Shown piece after piece: positions 51,178 to 60,964 of a stretch of DNA of 64,000 bases. A program made the translations under genes and the position numbers. Each line of letters starts with the position of its first letter. Within the stretch, counting starts at the first letter, position 1. Location: positions 1 through 64,000 of the forward strand of contig CAWAYQ010000016.1 in assembly GCA_963786225.1 (NCBI GenBank), read 5' to 3'. This DNA is from Flaviflagellibacter sp963786225. Its GTDB lineage: Bacteria > Pseudomonadota > Alphaproteobacteria > Rhizobiales > Methylopilaceae. The notes beneath the pieces are model-generated. The model was not told where the DNA came from. It saw only the letters and a list, made by a program, of their open reading frames with translations, and did no database searches.

Positions 51178-53966
51178 ACATTCCGCGCGCCACCTACCGC
51201 CTGCAATTCCACAAGGACTTCACCTTCGATCACGCCGTCCAGATCGTCCCGTATCTGGCCCGGCTCGGCATCAGCCACATCTATTCCTCGCCGATCACAC
51301 AGGCGCGGCCGGGCTCGATCCACGGATACGACATCGTCGATCACGGCAGGATCAATCCGGAACTCGGCGGCGAGGAAGCGTTCGTCCGTCTGTCGGACGT
51401 GCTGAAAGCCAACGGCATGGGCCTCATCCTCGATATCGTGCCCAATCATATGGGCGTCGGCGGCGCCGACAATCTGTGCTGGCTGTCCGTACTGGAATGG
51501 GGCGAGCTTTCGCCGGTCGCGAACATGTTCGACGTTGATTGGCACCGCATCGGCGCGGGGGGCAAGCTCGTCGCCCCGTTTCTGGCCAACCGCTACGGCG
51601 TCGCGCTCGAGGCCGGCGAGCTTGAGCTCCGGTTCGACGCGGAGGAGGGGACGTTCAGCGTGTGGCATTGGGAACACCGCTTCCCGATCCGCCCGCTCGA
51701 TTATCCGGACGTGATCGACCGCGCGCTGGCGGCTTTGGGCGAGATCGGCAGCTGCGCCGAACTTCTCGCCGTCGCCGAGATCCTGAGGGCAATGGCGACG
51801 GAGACCGTGCCTGATCGCCGAGCCGCGTTTCCCGAAGAGGCAAAGGCGCTGAAGGCGCGGATCGCCGAGGCTGCCGCCGCACCCGAAGTGAAGGAGGCGA
51901 TCGAGCGCGCCGTCGTGCTCTTCAACGGCGTGTCCGGCACGCCGGAAAGCTTCGGTTCGCTCCACCGCCTTCTCGAGGTTCAGAATTATCGGCTTGCCCA
52001 TTGGCGCGTCGCCGCGAGCGACATCAATTACCGCCGCTTTTTCGACATCAATTCGCTCGGCGGCATTCGCGTCGAAGAGCCGGATGTTTTCGCGCGCACG
52101 CATGAACTGATCTTCCGCCTCGTTCGCGAAGGCCGTGTTCAGGGCCTTCGCGTGGACCATTTGGACGGCCTCGCAGATCCGGGAGGGTATGTGCAGGCGC
52201 TCCAGCGCGAAATCGGCCCGGACTTCTATATTCTGATCGAAAAAATTCTCGAACCTGGAGAGTCCCTCCGCCCATGGCCCGTCGCGGGCACGACGGGCTA
52301 CGACGTGCTGAACGTCATCGACGGCGTTTTCGTCGACACGCGCAACGCAAGGCGGTTTGACGCGATCTATCGGGCCGCGAGCGGCGTCGACACCGGCTAT
52401 GGGACGCAGCTCCGCGCCGCGAAGGAAGAGATCGTCGAGACCAGCTTTGCGAGCGAACTCGAAGTTCTCGTCTCCGACCTGAAGCGTCTCGCCGACGTGG
52501 ATTGGTCAACGCGCGATTACACGACTGTGGCGCTGCGCCGCGCCCTGACCGAGATTATCGCTCGCCTGCCGGTCTATCGGACCTACATCACTGAAAACGT
52601 TGAACCCGACCTTACGGACCGCACTCTGCTGCAGCGCACGCTGAGAGAGGCCAAGAGATGGAGCACTCTGCCCGATCGTTCGGTCCACGATTTCATTCTC
52701 TCGGCCATACTCGGCGGCGTCGACACCGCCGCGCCCGGGGGCGCTGCGCCGGAAGATGTCGCGCGGTTCCGCCGCCGCTTCCAGCAACTCACCGGACCGG
52801 TGATGGCCAAGAGCCTCGAAGACACGTTGTTCTATCGTTATGCGCGGTTGATCTCGCTCAACGAAGTCGGCGGAGATCCAGACCATTTCGGACTGCCGGT
52901 CGAGGCCTTTCACGCGGCAAACATCGCGCGCGCTCGCGACTGGGCGCACGCCATGACAGCGAGCGCGACACACGACACCAAGCGGGGCGAGGATGCGCGC
53001 GCGCGTCTCAACGCCCTCTCGGAAATGCCGGACGACTGGGCCCGCGCGCTCGATACGTGGCACGAGATCGCGGCGGAGCATGTCACGCAGATTGACGGCG
53101 AGGCCGCGCCTGATGCGAACGATCGGGCGATGATCCTGCAATCGATTCTCGGCGCCTGGCCGCTCGAACTGACCCACGGAGAAGATGAAGCCGCGCTCGC
53201 CGCCTTTCGCGAGCGCATCAAAGCCTGGGCGGAAAAGGCGCTGCGTGAGGCAAAGCGCTATACGAGCTGGGTCAACGAGGACGAGGATTACGAACGCGCC
53301 ACCGCCCGGCTGATCGAGCATGTACTGACGCCCGGCGACGCCTTCCTTGCCAAGTTCCGGCCCTTGGCGACGCGGCTTTCCCTGCTCGGCGCGATCAACG
53401 GCGTGTCGCGCACCGTACTGAAATGCACGCTTCCCGGTGTCCCCGACATCTATCAGGGCTCCGAGCTTTGGGATTTCTCACTCGTTGATCCCGATAACCG
53501 GCGCGCCGTGGATTATGCCGCCCGCATGACGGCGCTCTCCGGCGCGCCGGCGACGGATCTTCTGACGAACTGGCGGTCGGGCCACATCAAGCAGCACATT
53601 CTGGCGCGCCTCCTTGCGGATCGGGCCGTGTCCCCGGAGCTCTACGCGGATGGTAATTACGTCCCGCTCATCGCCGAAGGAGACAAGGCCGAGCATGTGC
53701 TCGCCTTTTCGCGCGTTCGCGACGGCGAGGCTCTGGCTGTCGTCGTGCCGCGCCTCGTCTCGCCTCTCATTCCGGAAGACGGGCTCGTTCCCCCTCCGGA
53801 TGCCTGGGGCAATACGGCACTCGCTTTACCGTCCGGGGACTGGAGGCATGTTGTCAGCGGCCGAAAGATCGCCGTCGGGCTCGCTGCCGAATCGGTCGGC
53901 GCGCTTTTGAATGACTTTCCGGTTGCCGTCCTGCGGAAAACAACGAGTGAGAGCAGCAACTTTTAG
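51174..53966 (+). CDS. treY: Malto-oligosyltrehalose synthase
   Basis: A 930-residue GH13 enzyme that turns the reducing-end alpha-1,4 link of maltodextrins into alpha-1,1. Motifs: ATYRLQFHKDFTFDHAVQIV, HIYSSPITQARPGSIHGYDI, LILDIVPNHMGVGGADNLCW, nucleophile Asp in LRVDHLDGLADPGGYVQAL, acid/base Glu in YILIEKILEPGESL and AMTASATHDTKRGEDARARL. Length is normal. It acts just before TreZ; no debranching enzyme (treX/glgX) is in view. Trehalose made here would serve as an osmoprotectant. Confidence 0.96.
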   Translation: MNIPRATYRLQFHKDFTFDHAVQIVPYLARLGISHIYSSPITQARPGSIHGYDIVDHGRINPELGGEEAFVRLSDVLKANGMGLILDIVPNHMGVGGADNLCWLSVLEWGELSPVANMFDVDWHRIGAGGKLVAPFLANRYGVALEAGELELRFDAEEGTFSVWHWEHRFPIRPLDYPDVIDRALAALGEIGSCAELLAVAEILRAMATETVPDRRAAFPEEAKALKARIAEAAAAPEVKEAIERAVVLFNGVSGTPESFGSLHRLLEVQNYRLAHWRVAASDINYRRFFDINSLGGIRVEEPDVFARTHELIFRLVREGRVQGLRVDHLDGLADPGGYVQALQREIGPDFYILIEKILEPGESLRPWPVAGTTGYDVLNVIDGVFVDTRNARRFDAIYRAASGVDTGYGTQLRAAKEEIVETSFASELEVLVSDLKRLADVDWSTRDYTTVALRRALTEIIARLPVYRTYITENVEPDLTDRTLLQRTLREAKRWSTLPDRSVHDFILSAILGGVDTAAPGGAAPEDVARFRRRFQQLTGPVMAKSLEDTLFYRYARLISLNEVGGDPDHFGLPVEAFHAANIARARDWAHAMTASATHDTKRGEDARARLNALSEMPDDWARALDTWHEIAAEHVTQIDGEAAPDANDRAMILQSILGAWPLELTHGEDEAALAAFRERIKAWAEKALREAKRYTSWVNEDEDYERATARLIEHVLTPGDAFLAKFRPLATRLSLLGAINGVSRTVLKCTLPGVPDIYQGSELWDFSLVDPDNRRAVDYAARMTALSGAPATDLLTNWRSGHIKQHILARLLADRAVSPELYADGNYVPLIAEGDKAEHVLAFSRVRDGEALAVVVPRLVSPLIPEDGLVPPPDAWGNTALALPSGDWRHVVSGRKIAVGLAAESVGALLNDFPVAVLRKTTSESSNF

Positions 53967-54291
53967 CTGCGAAATTCGTAGGGTCTGATTCCTAGTTTTT
54001 GTTCTCCTTTTGCGACGGCGGCTACTCGCTCGGCATATGCGGATATGCCACAGGTCCCCGAAAACCCCTGAAAATCCGCGCGAAAAATGTGTGCGAAATG
54101 TCACACCAACTCCACCAAGCGGCAACATAGGAGTCGGTTTCGGCTGGTGCCCGATTAAGAGAAAGTTTATAGCCCGGGGCGGGGTCTGATAGCCGGCACA
54201 ACCGCAACGCTCAAAAAGCGGTGGGGTTCAAGGTCGAAATTCCTAATATTTTGGAATGACTTGCGGCGTAACTGCTCAGGGGGGCGAGCAA
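53967..54291. other. Gene-free spacer before the secretion genes
   Basis: No gene seen in these 325 bp. Just after the treY stop there is a short TAGG/CCTA stem followed by GTTTTTG (53980-54003), a weak terminator candidate. The rest should carry the promoter of the type I secretion operon; the AT-rich bases at 54238-54255 are a candidate -10 area. Confidence 0.35.
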
Positions 54292-55731
54292 ATGTTCAAT
54301 AGACGTTTGACCAGGGCGCTGGCGGCCGCGCTGTGCGCCGGAACGGCGCTTTCCAGTAGCGCGCACGCTTTGACGCTGCGCGAATCGTTGCTCACCGCAC
54401 TCGAATCGAACCCGGAAATCGGACAGGCGGTCGAAAACCGCGAGGCGACGGAGTTTGAGCTTCGTCAGGCCCGCGGGCTTTACCTGCCGAGCGTGGATTT
54501 GGAAACGTCGACGGGCGTGCGTCGCCTGGACAATTCCGGCCGCCGCACGTCCGGCATCGAGGACGACGAACTTTATCCGAACGATGTCGGCCTTTTCGTT
54601 ACACAGAAGCTCTTCGACAGCGGCGGCCGTCGCGCGGAGCGTGATCGTCAGGCCGCACGCGTCGACAGCGCTTCGTTCCGTGTCCTCGAACGGTCCGAGA
54701 CGATCTCGCTGCAGGTCATCCGGGAATATCTGGAAGTGTTGCTCCAGGCCGAGATCGTTGCGGAAACCAAAAATAACCTCGCATTCCATGAGAGCGTGAT
54801 TTCCGACATCAACGATCTCATCGCCGGCGGCAAGCTGACGGATGCCGATCGCCTGCAGGGTCAGGAACGGCTCCTTGCGGCCCGCGTCCGCTCGCAGGAA
54901 GCCGCCGAAGAACTCGAAGCGGCGAAGATCCGTTTCTTCACTCTGGTGGGCAAGCCGCTCACGACCTGGTCCTCGCCCGAATCCATTGCCCCCGCCATTC
55001 CGAAGTCTGTGGAACAGGCGATCGCGCTGGGCCGCGTGAACAATCCCCGTATCCATGCCGCCATGGCCGATATCTCCGCCGCCGAGGCCCAGGTGGAGGC
55101 CGCCCGGTCGAAATACGGACCGGCAGTCCTGGCCGAAGGCTCCGCCCGGACGGGCGCCGACATCGACGGCGACGACGACGACACGACCGATTACCAGGTC
55201 CGGGTTGTTGCCAAGTGGAATCTCTACCGCGGCGGCATCGACACCGCCGACACGCAGGAACAGATCCGGCGCGCCAGCGAGCAGCGTCTCGTCCTGCATC
55301 AGAACTACCGCGAAGTCGAAGAAGCCGTCCGCATTTCGTGGGATCGCCGCGTCCGGCAGTCCGCCCAGGCGGCTACCCTGTCGTTGCAGGCGCGTGAAAA
55401 TGCCGAGCTCGTCCGCTCCTACCGCGAACAGATGGATCTCGGCCAGCGTTCGCTGCTCGACGTGCTCGATGCGCAGAACACTCACTACAATGCCGCGATC
55501 CTCGCCAAGACGGCGCGTTATGCCTCCCGTTTTGCCGAATACCGCATCCTCACGGCAACCGGCACATTGCTGTCATCGATGAATCTCCCGGCGCCTCAGC
55601 AGACCGAGGCCTATGCGCGCGCGGCCTTTGATGTGCCGCCGCCCCAGCCGACCGAGACCTATCGCCGGGTCCCCTCGCGGCAGAGCGATGTGCCGCCAAT
55701 GGATCTGCTGGCGCCGATCAAGAAGCCTTGA
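54292..55731 (+). CDS. TolC family outer membrane protein of the type I secretion system
   Basis: A 479-residue outer-membrane channel. Signal peptide MFNRRLTRALAAALCAGTAL to about SSSAHA. The mature protein starts LTLRESLLTALESNPEIGQA and has the paired helical hairpins of TolC (RSETISLQVIREYLEVLLQA; SYREQMDLGQRSLLDVLDAQ; AEYRILTATGTLLSSMNLPA). The C-terminal extension is Pro/Thr-rich. An earlier in-frame ATG at 54256 adds 12 residues before the signal peptide. First gene of the exporter set; gap of 96 bp to the ABC gene with a hairpin. Confidence 0.92.
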   Translation: MFNRRLTRALAAALCAGTALSSSAHALTLRESLLTALESNPEIGQAVENREATEFELRQARGLYLPSVDLETSTGVRRLDNSGRRTSGIEDDELYPNDVGLFVTQKLFDSGGRRAERDRQAARVDSASFRVLERSETISLQVIREYLEVLLQAEIVAETKNNLAFHESVISDINDLIAGGKLTDADRLQGQERLLAARVRSQEAAEELEAAKIRFFTLVGKPLTTWSSPESIAPAIPKSVEQAIALGRVNNPRIHAAMADISAAEAQVEAARSKYGPAVLAEGSARTGADIDGDDDDTTDYQVRVVAKWNLYRGGIDTADTQEQIRRASEQRLVLHQNYREVEEAVRISWDRRVRQSAQAATLSLQARENAELVRSYREQMDLGQRSLLDVLDAQNTHYNAAILAKTARYASRFAEYRILTATGTLLSSMNLPAPQQTEAYARAAFDVPPPQPTETYRRVPSRQSDVPPMDLLAPIKKP

Positions 55732-55749
55732 TCTGCCGGCTTGTATCGA

Positions 55750-55772
55750 CCGCGCGCGCTATCGGCGCGCGG
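55750..55772 (+). terminator. Hairpin between the TolC-like and ABC exporter genes
   Basis: Arms CCGCGCGC and GCGCGCGG pair over a short loop, 18 bp past the TolC stop, followed by CCTTTGA. It may act as a partial terminator within the operon. The lack of a proper T-run keeps this weak. Confidence 0.4.
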
Positions 55773-55827
55773 CCTTTGACCTGCGGTCCGGAGCGCGGCT
55801 TTTCTCCGCAAGCAGGGAGACGCTGAC

Positions 55828-58002
55828 ATGCGCGCCTTGGATCCGAGCCATAGCGCCTTTCGCGTGGGGCCTGGGCGCGACGGGGCAACATTCGCCTATT
55901 CCGATTTCAAGACGGCGTTCAAGGACGTCGCCGTGTTTCTCGGCCGTCCGGGATCGGACGTCATCCTGTTTTCGGACGTTCCCTTCGACGAAGTCTTTCC
56001 GACTTTCGACGAAATACAGCGGCTTGCCGACCGCATCGGCCTCGAAATCCTCGATCACGGCGGCGCGTCCTTTCTCCGCCCGGACATGGATCTGCCCGCG
56101 ATCGTCCTGCTCGACGACGGTTCGGCTCTCGCGCTGCTCGAACGCCTCGACAACGGCACCTATCTGACATCCGCGCAGGCGCTTGGAGACGTGGACGGCG
56201 TGCGGCTCGAAGCAATCGCCCCGCAATATGTCCGCGCCGTCTTGTCTTTCGGCGCCGTCCGCGGCGACACGATCGAGTCCGCGATCAGCGGCGAGACCGG
56301 AAAAATCATCCGCCGGCACTGGCTTGCCAATACGCTGCTGCCGTTCTGGAAGTCCTATCTTCAGGTCGCGCTCGCGGCTCTGTTCATCAATCTTCTGGCG
56401 CTTGCCACGCCGCTGTTCACGATGAACGTCTACGACCGCATCCTGCCCAACGAGGCGATGGCGAGCCTGTGGGTGCTGGCGCTCGGCGTCGCCGGCGCGC
56501 TTCTGTTCGATCTCATCCTGAAAAGCGTGCGCGCCGCCCTGATCGATCATGCGGGCCGCGCCGCGGATCTGCGGCTTTCCTACCTTCTGTTCGAGAAGGT
56601 GCTGCATTCCACGCTCGCGTCGCGCCCGGCCTCGACAGGCGATTACGCGAACCGCGTCACGCAATACGAGTTCGTGCGCGAATTCTTCACCTCGAACACG
56701 ATCAGCGTCATCATCGACAGCGCGTTCATGTTCATCTTCCTGATCGTGATCTACGCCCTGTCCGGCTGGCTCGTCGTCATTCCGGTCGTGGCGCTTTTCA
56801 TTACCCTCGGCATCGGCTTTGCGGCGCAGCGCGCCATTGCACGGCGCATCGCCGCCGCATCGAACGAAGCGACCCAGCGTCAGGCTCTTCTGGTCGAAAC
56901 CATCTCGACGATCGAGACGGTGAAGTCGCTCGGCGCCGAGAAGCCGCTGCTCCGCCGCTGGAATGAACTCGCCAAGCGCGCCTCGCGCACGTCCGAGGAG
57001 ATCAAGCAGATATCGGCCAACGCGGCCAATGCGACGGGCTTTGTCCAGCAACTGGTTTCGATCGTCATCGTCGTCGCCGGTGCCTATCAGTTCGCCGAGG
57101 GCAATATTTCCACGGGCGCCATCATCGCGGCGGTGATGCTGTCGGGACGCGCGGTCGCGCCACTCGGTCAGATCGCGATGACGCTCGCACGTTTGCGCCA
57201 GGCGATCCTCTCGCTGCAGATCCTGAACTCGATCATGTCGCAGCCCGAAGATCGGCCGGCCGCGACCGGTTTCGTCAATCGCGAAATCCACAACGGAAAT
57301 TTCGCGTTTCAAGGCGTCGATTTCGCCTATCCGGGAACCGAGTACAAAGTTCTCAACGGCCTCACGTTCTCGGTGACGGCCGGCGAGCGCGTCGGCATCA
57401 TCGGCAAGATCGGTTCCGGCAAGACCACGATAGGACGGCTGCTCGGCGGGCTTTACCCCACGGACGCGGGCAATCTGTTCATCGACGGCGTCGATGTCCG
57501 TCAATACCATCCCGCCGTCGTGCGGTCGGCGGTCGCGGTCGTTTCGCAATCGGCGGATCTGTTCTCGGGCACCATCAAGGAAAACCTCCTGATGGGCTGT
57601 CCTGACGCGACCGACGAAGAAATCATCGCGGTCACGAAGCTCACCGGCGTCGACGATTTCGTGTCGCGCCATCCGCGCGGCTACGACATGCCCGTCGGCG
57701 AGCGCGGGTCGAGCCTGTCCGGCGGGCAGCGGCAGGCGGTGGCGATTGCCCGGCTGCTTCTCACGCGGCCGGAAATCGTCTTTCTCGACGAACCGTCGGG
57801 CGCCATGGACATGGCCTCCGAACGCCTTCTCATCGCCAAACTCAAGACCGCGCTGACGCCCGGCATGACGGTCGTCATCTCCACGCATCGCCATTCGATG
57901 CTCGAACTTGTCGACCGCCTGATCGTGGTCGATCAGGGCCGCGTGATCGCCGACGGGCCGAAGGCGGCGGTGATCGAGCAGCTTCAGAAGAAGGGGCGCT
58001 GA
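55828..58002 (+). CDS. Type I secretion system permease/ATPase (LapB-like)
   Basis: A 724-residue exporter. Residues about 1-140 are a C39-like domain without a visible catalytic Cys, as in exporters of large adhesins. Membrane domain about 170-440 (SYLQVALAALFINLLALATP, MFIFLIVIYALSGWLVVIPV). ATPase domain: Walker A GIIGKIGSGKTTIGRLLGGL, signature GSSLSGGQRQAVAIARLLLT, Walker B IVFLDEPSGAMDMASERLLI and the H-loop VISTHRHSML. The start at 55828 is the first good ATG. It pushes the adhesin encoded from 61256 through the TolC channel. Intact. Confidence 0.93.
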   Translation: MRALDPSHSAFRVGPGRDGATFAYSDFKTAFKDVAVFLGRPGSDVILFSDVPFDEVFPTFDEIQRLADRIGLEILDHGGASFLRPDMDLPAIVLLDDGSALALLERLDNGTYLTSAQALGDVDGVRLEAIAPQYVRAVLSFGAVRGDTIESAISGETGKIIRRHWLANTLLPFWKSYLQVALAALFINLLALATPLFTMNVYDRILPNEAMASLWVLALGVAGALLFDLILKSVRAALIDHAGRAADLRLSYLLFEKVLHSTLASRPASTGDYANRVTQYEFVREFFTSNTISVIIDSAFMFIFLIVIYALSGWLVVIPVVALFITLGIGFAAQRAIARRIAAASNEATQRQALLVETISTIETVKSLGAEKPLLRRWNELAKRASRTSEEIKQISANAANATGFVQQLVSIVIVVAGAYQFAEGNISTGAIIAAVMLSGRAVAPLGQIAMTLARLRQAILSLQILNSIMSQPEDRPAATGFVNREIHNGNFAFQGVDFAYPGTEYKVLNGLTFSVTAGERVGIIGKIGSGKTTIGRLLGGLYPTDAGNLFIDGVDVRQYHPAVVRSAVAVVSQSADLFSGTIKENLLMGCPDATDEEIIAVTKLTGVDDFVSRHPRGYDMPVGERGSSLSGGQRQAVAIARLLLTRPEIVFLDEPSGAMDMASERLLIAKLKTALTPGMTVVISTHRHSMLELVDRLIVVDQGRVIADGPKAAVIEQLQKKGR

Positions 58003-58006
58003 GACA

Positions 58007-59360
58007 ATGCTCCTGCGCCTGCCCACGAAAACCGAAATCCGGTACTGGCGCGATTACATCACGCAGCCGACGAACGGGCTTGTCGATCGTCCGCCCGTTC
58101 TGGCGCGGCTCTGTCTGTTTTCCGTCGTCGGCCTTCTGGTCTGTTTCGTCATCTGGGCGGCGGTCGCTCAGGTCGAGGAAATCGCGCGGGGCGAGGGCAA
58201 GGTCATCCCGATCTCCAAGACCCAGATCATCCAGGCGAGCGAGCCCGGCGTCGTGCAGGAGATCGCGGTCCGCACCGGCCAGACTCGTCAAGCGCGGCGA
58301 TCTCATCGTCCGCCTCGACGACACGGCGACGACCTCGACGCTCGGCGAACTCGAGGCGCGCGCTCGCGCATTGCGCGCCCAGATCGCGCGGCTCGATCTC
58401 GAAGAGAAGAGCGATTTCGATGCGCCCTTGGTCTGTCCGGGTGCGGGAGATGCCGCGGCCGATACGATCTGCGCCAACGAAACACGTCTTTTCATCGCCC
58501 GCCGAGACACGTTCCAGAACAAGTTCTCGGTGCTCCGCGAGCGTCTGACGCAGCGGCAGAACGAGCTGGACGAAGCGCTGTCGAATATCCAGCGGCTTGA
58601 AGCCAATATGGTGGTGTCACAACGCGAAAACGCGCTGATCGCGCCCCTCGTCGAACGCAAGCTCGCGGCCCAGACCGATCTCCTGCGCATTCAGAAGGAG
58701 ATCACCGATGCCGACGGCCAGCTCCGACTGTCGAAGGAATCGATCAAGCGTCTTCAGGCGGCCGTCAACGAAGCTGAACTCCAGGTCACCGAACTTTCCC
58801 TGCAGACACAGCAGGAAGCGCTCGCCGAGAAGACCAAGGCGCTCTCCGAACTTTCGGTGATCGACGAGACGACGCGGGGCGCAACCGACCGCGTGAAGCG
58901 GACCGATCTGCGTTCACCCGTCGATGGCGTCGTCAATACGCTCGACGTCAACACGATCGGCTCCTACGTCCAGCAGGGTGCGGTCGTTGCCGGCGTCGTG
59001 CCGACGGCGGAAGTGCTTCTGGTCGAGGCGCGCATTTCGCCGCGCGATGTCGCGTTCGTGCGGCCCGGCCAGTCCGCGCTCGTGAAGATCTCCGCTTACG
59101 ATTTTTCGATCTATGGCGGCATCAAGGGTGAAGTCTCGAACATCTCTGCCGACAGCATTTTCGACGAGAAGGCGGAAGAGACCTACTACCAGGTCCAGGT
59201 AAAGACGGGTGTTTCCGAGATCGTACATGGCGGAAAGGTCCACGCCATCATTCCGGGCATGATCGCTTCGGTCGATATCGAGACCGGCAAGAAGACCGTC
59301 CTTCACTATCTGCTGAAGCCCTTGAACAAGGCGCGCACCGAAGCTTTGCGGGAGCGTTGA
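58007..59360 (+). pseudogene. HlyD family type I secretion adaptor, one frameshift
   Basis: Periplasmic adaptor (LapC-like). From ATG 58007: LLRLPTKTEIRYWRDYITQP, a membrane helix LFSVVGLLVCFVIWAAVAQV and IPISKTQIIQASEPGVVQEI. At about 58283 one extra base (CCAGACTCGTC) breaks the frame; without it the lipoyl segment reads GQLVKRGDLIVRLDDTATTS. The rest is continuous to 59360, with coiled coils (NELDEALSNIQRLEANMVVS) and the ending DLRSPVDGVVNTLDVNTIGS and SVDIETGKKTVLHYLLKPLN. Total length is normal, so a working gene with one insertion error is likely. Confidence 0.85.
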
Positions 59361-59363
59361 GCG

Positions 59364-59987
59364 ATGACCGATGTCGAAATGCAGCCGCCGTCTCTGCTCC
59401 CGGGCACCGGCGATTCCGAAACCCGATTCGTCGCGGTCAGGGTCGGCGATTTTCGCCGCGGGCTGCGGCTCGAGGAAATTCACTGGCGCGCGTTGAAGGA
59501 CGTCGCCGCCTCTCACGGCATGTCGGTCGGGGCCCTGGTGCGTTCGGTCGAGGAGGCCGCGCCCGAGGAGGCCAATCTCACTTCGCTTCTGCGCGTGCTC
59601 TGTCTCGGCTGGTTCAGAGACCGTCTGACATCCGTTCAGAAGATCGCCCATCGCGGCATCGCGAACAGTCTGGTCCAGGCTTCGCCCGCGCCGACCTTCG
59701 CGCTCGGCCTCGACCGGCAGATCGTCGCCTACAATCAGTATTTTCTGAATCTCGTTCAGTCGCGGCTGTCGATCGCGACTTCGGGCACGGTTGCCCGCAA
59801 TCTGAGGCTCGCTCTCGACGTGCAGATCGGCGAACTGATCGAAACCTTGCGCAAGAACGGCAATATGCCGGTCGGCACGGGCTTTGCGATCGGCGTGGAC
59901 AATCAGCGCTTCCGGGGCCGGATGAACACCGTGCTCGCGCCGGTGATCGAGCAGGCGGTCATCGTCTGCTTCGTTCTGCCCGACTGA
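59364..59987 (+). CDS. Ribbon-helix-helix domain protein of the secretion locus
   Basis: A 207-residue protein directly after the adaptor gene (3 bp). The first 100 residues show the ribbon-helix-helix domain seen in alphaproteobacteria: RFVAVRVGDFRRGLRLEEIH, WRALKDVAASHGMSVGALVR and LTSLLRVLCLGWFRDRLTSV. The second half (FALGLDRQIVAYNQYFLNLV, SGTVARNLRLALDVQIGELI) is a separate mixed domain with PAS-like character. It may control the locus. Co-transcription with the exporter genes is clear; function is inferred. Confidence 0.75.
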   Translation: MTDVEMQPPSLLPGTGDSETRFVAVRVGDFRRGLRLEEIHWRALKDVAASHGMSVGALVRSVEEAAPEEANLTSLLRVLCLGWFRDRLTSVQKIAHRGIANSLVQASPAPTFALGLDRQIVAYNQYFLNLVQSRLSIATSGTVARNLRLALDVQIGELIETLRKNGNMPVGTGFAIGVDNQRFRGRMNTVLAPVIEQAVIVCFVLPD

Positions 59988-60015
59988 CTACGGTTTCCTG
60001 ACTACTGCTTCCTGA

Positions 60016-60717
60016 TTACGACCTGCCGCCGCTGTCCTCGCCGGGCAGCGCCGTGCCGATCTCCGGACCCTTCCCCGCGGCAAGCTTGCTGCTCGCCGGA
60101 TAGCCGTGGATGAAGGCGCGGTCCCCGTTCATCGAATACAGCGCCTGATAATCGGAGAGCGTGATGTCCTGCGGGACGTTGTCCCTCAGATTATCGAGGA
60201 TGAACTGGCCCTTGTCGGTCGCGACCGACAGCACGGCATGGAACAGGTTGCGGCGCGTGTCGCGCAACACGACCAGCGTAATGCTGTCCTCGGGCAGGCC
60301 GGCGGCTTTCAGCGCCGCCATTTTCAGGATGGCAAAATCCTCGCAGTCGCCTTTGCCGCGCGCGAGCGTTTCGTCCGGCTTCGCCCAGTAATCGCGCACT
60401 CCGTAGACGTCCTGGTCGCGGGTATAGACCACAGCGTGGTTCACCGCCGCGTTGATCGTGGCGAGTTTCGCGATGACGTCCTGGGTGCGCGCCCGTTCGA
60501 CGGCCGAAGCGAGGTCCGACACGCGGGCCGAGCACGGTTCGGCCCCGCACGCCGTCATGTCCATCCTGCCGGCGGCGGCGATGGCCGCGCCCCAGCGCGC
60601 CTTGGCCGGGAGCCCGCCGATACGGAACGCGACGGACGAGAACACGGACCCGTCAGTGGTTGTGGCAACCACGGCCGGGGCTTCCGCGCGGGGCGAAAAG
60701 ACGGGCGGGGAGGGCAC
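60016..60717 (-). CDS. LapG-like transglutaminase-like cysteine protease, N-terminus uncertain
   Basis: Periplasmic protease of the bacterial transglutaminase-like cysteine protease group. The Cys-His-Asp triad is visible: RGKGDCEDFAILKMAALKAA, NLFHAVLSVATDKGQ and FILDNLRDN. Residues before it (VNHAVVYTRDQDVYGVRDYW) are typical. The GTG start at 60717 leaves no signal peptide. An upstream ATG at 60946 gives MRLRTSEITARIFVPIAVAI, a good signal, in another frame, and the frames could join near 60780. LapG proteases cut the N-terminus of the adhesin and release it from the cell. Confidence 0.8.
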   Translation of the reverse strand: MPSPPVFSPRAEAPAVVATTTDGSVFSSVAFRIGGLPAKARWGAAIAAAGRMDMTACGAEPCSARVSDLASAVERARTQDVIAKLATINAAVNHAVVYTRDQDVYGVRDYWAKPDETLARGKGDCEDFAILKMAALKAAGLPEDSITLVVLRDTRRNLFHAVLSVATDKGQFILDNLRDNVPQDITLSDYQALYSMNGDRAFIHGYPASSKLAAGKGPEIGTALPGEDSGGRS

Positions 60718-60964
60718 GATGTTGTCGATGTCGCGCGGACCGGCCTGCGGCTCCTGGCGAACCAGTGCGGCCTGGTTGTCTGACAGGTGATGACCTGAAA
60801 ACCTGCGAACTCTTTCGAGTATTCTTTTGAATGCTGTGGGACGATGTGACGTCTACAGGCTTGCTGAACTCAGATGGGCTGACAATAGCAAGTATAGCAA
60901 CTGCAATCGGAACAAATATCCTTGCAGTGATTTCGCTCGTACGCAAACGCATCGCCGTCTCCAC

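Noticed and set aside
55759..58026. A 755-codon open frame on the minus strand opposite the ABC exporter.
   Set aside because: It is rich in His, Arg and Asp with no domain, a typical shadow of a high-GC gene. The plus-strand exporter has all ATPase motifs.
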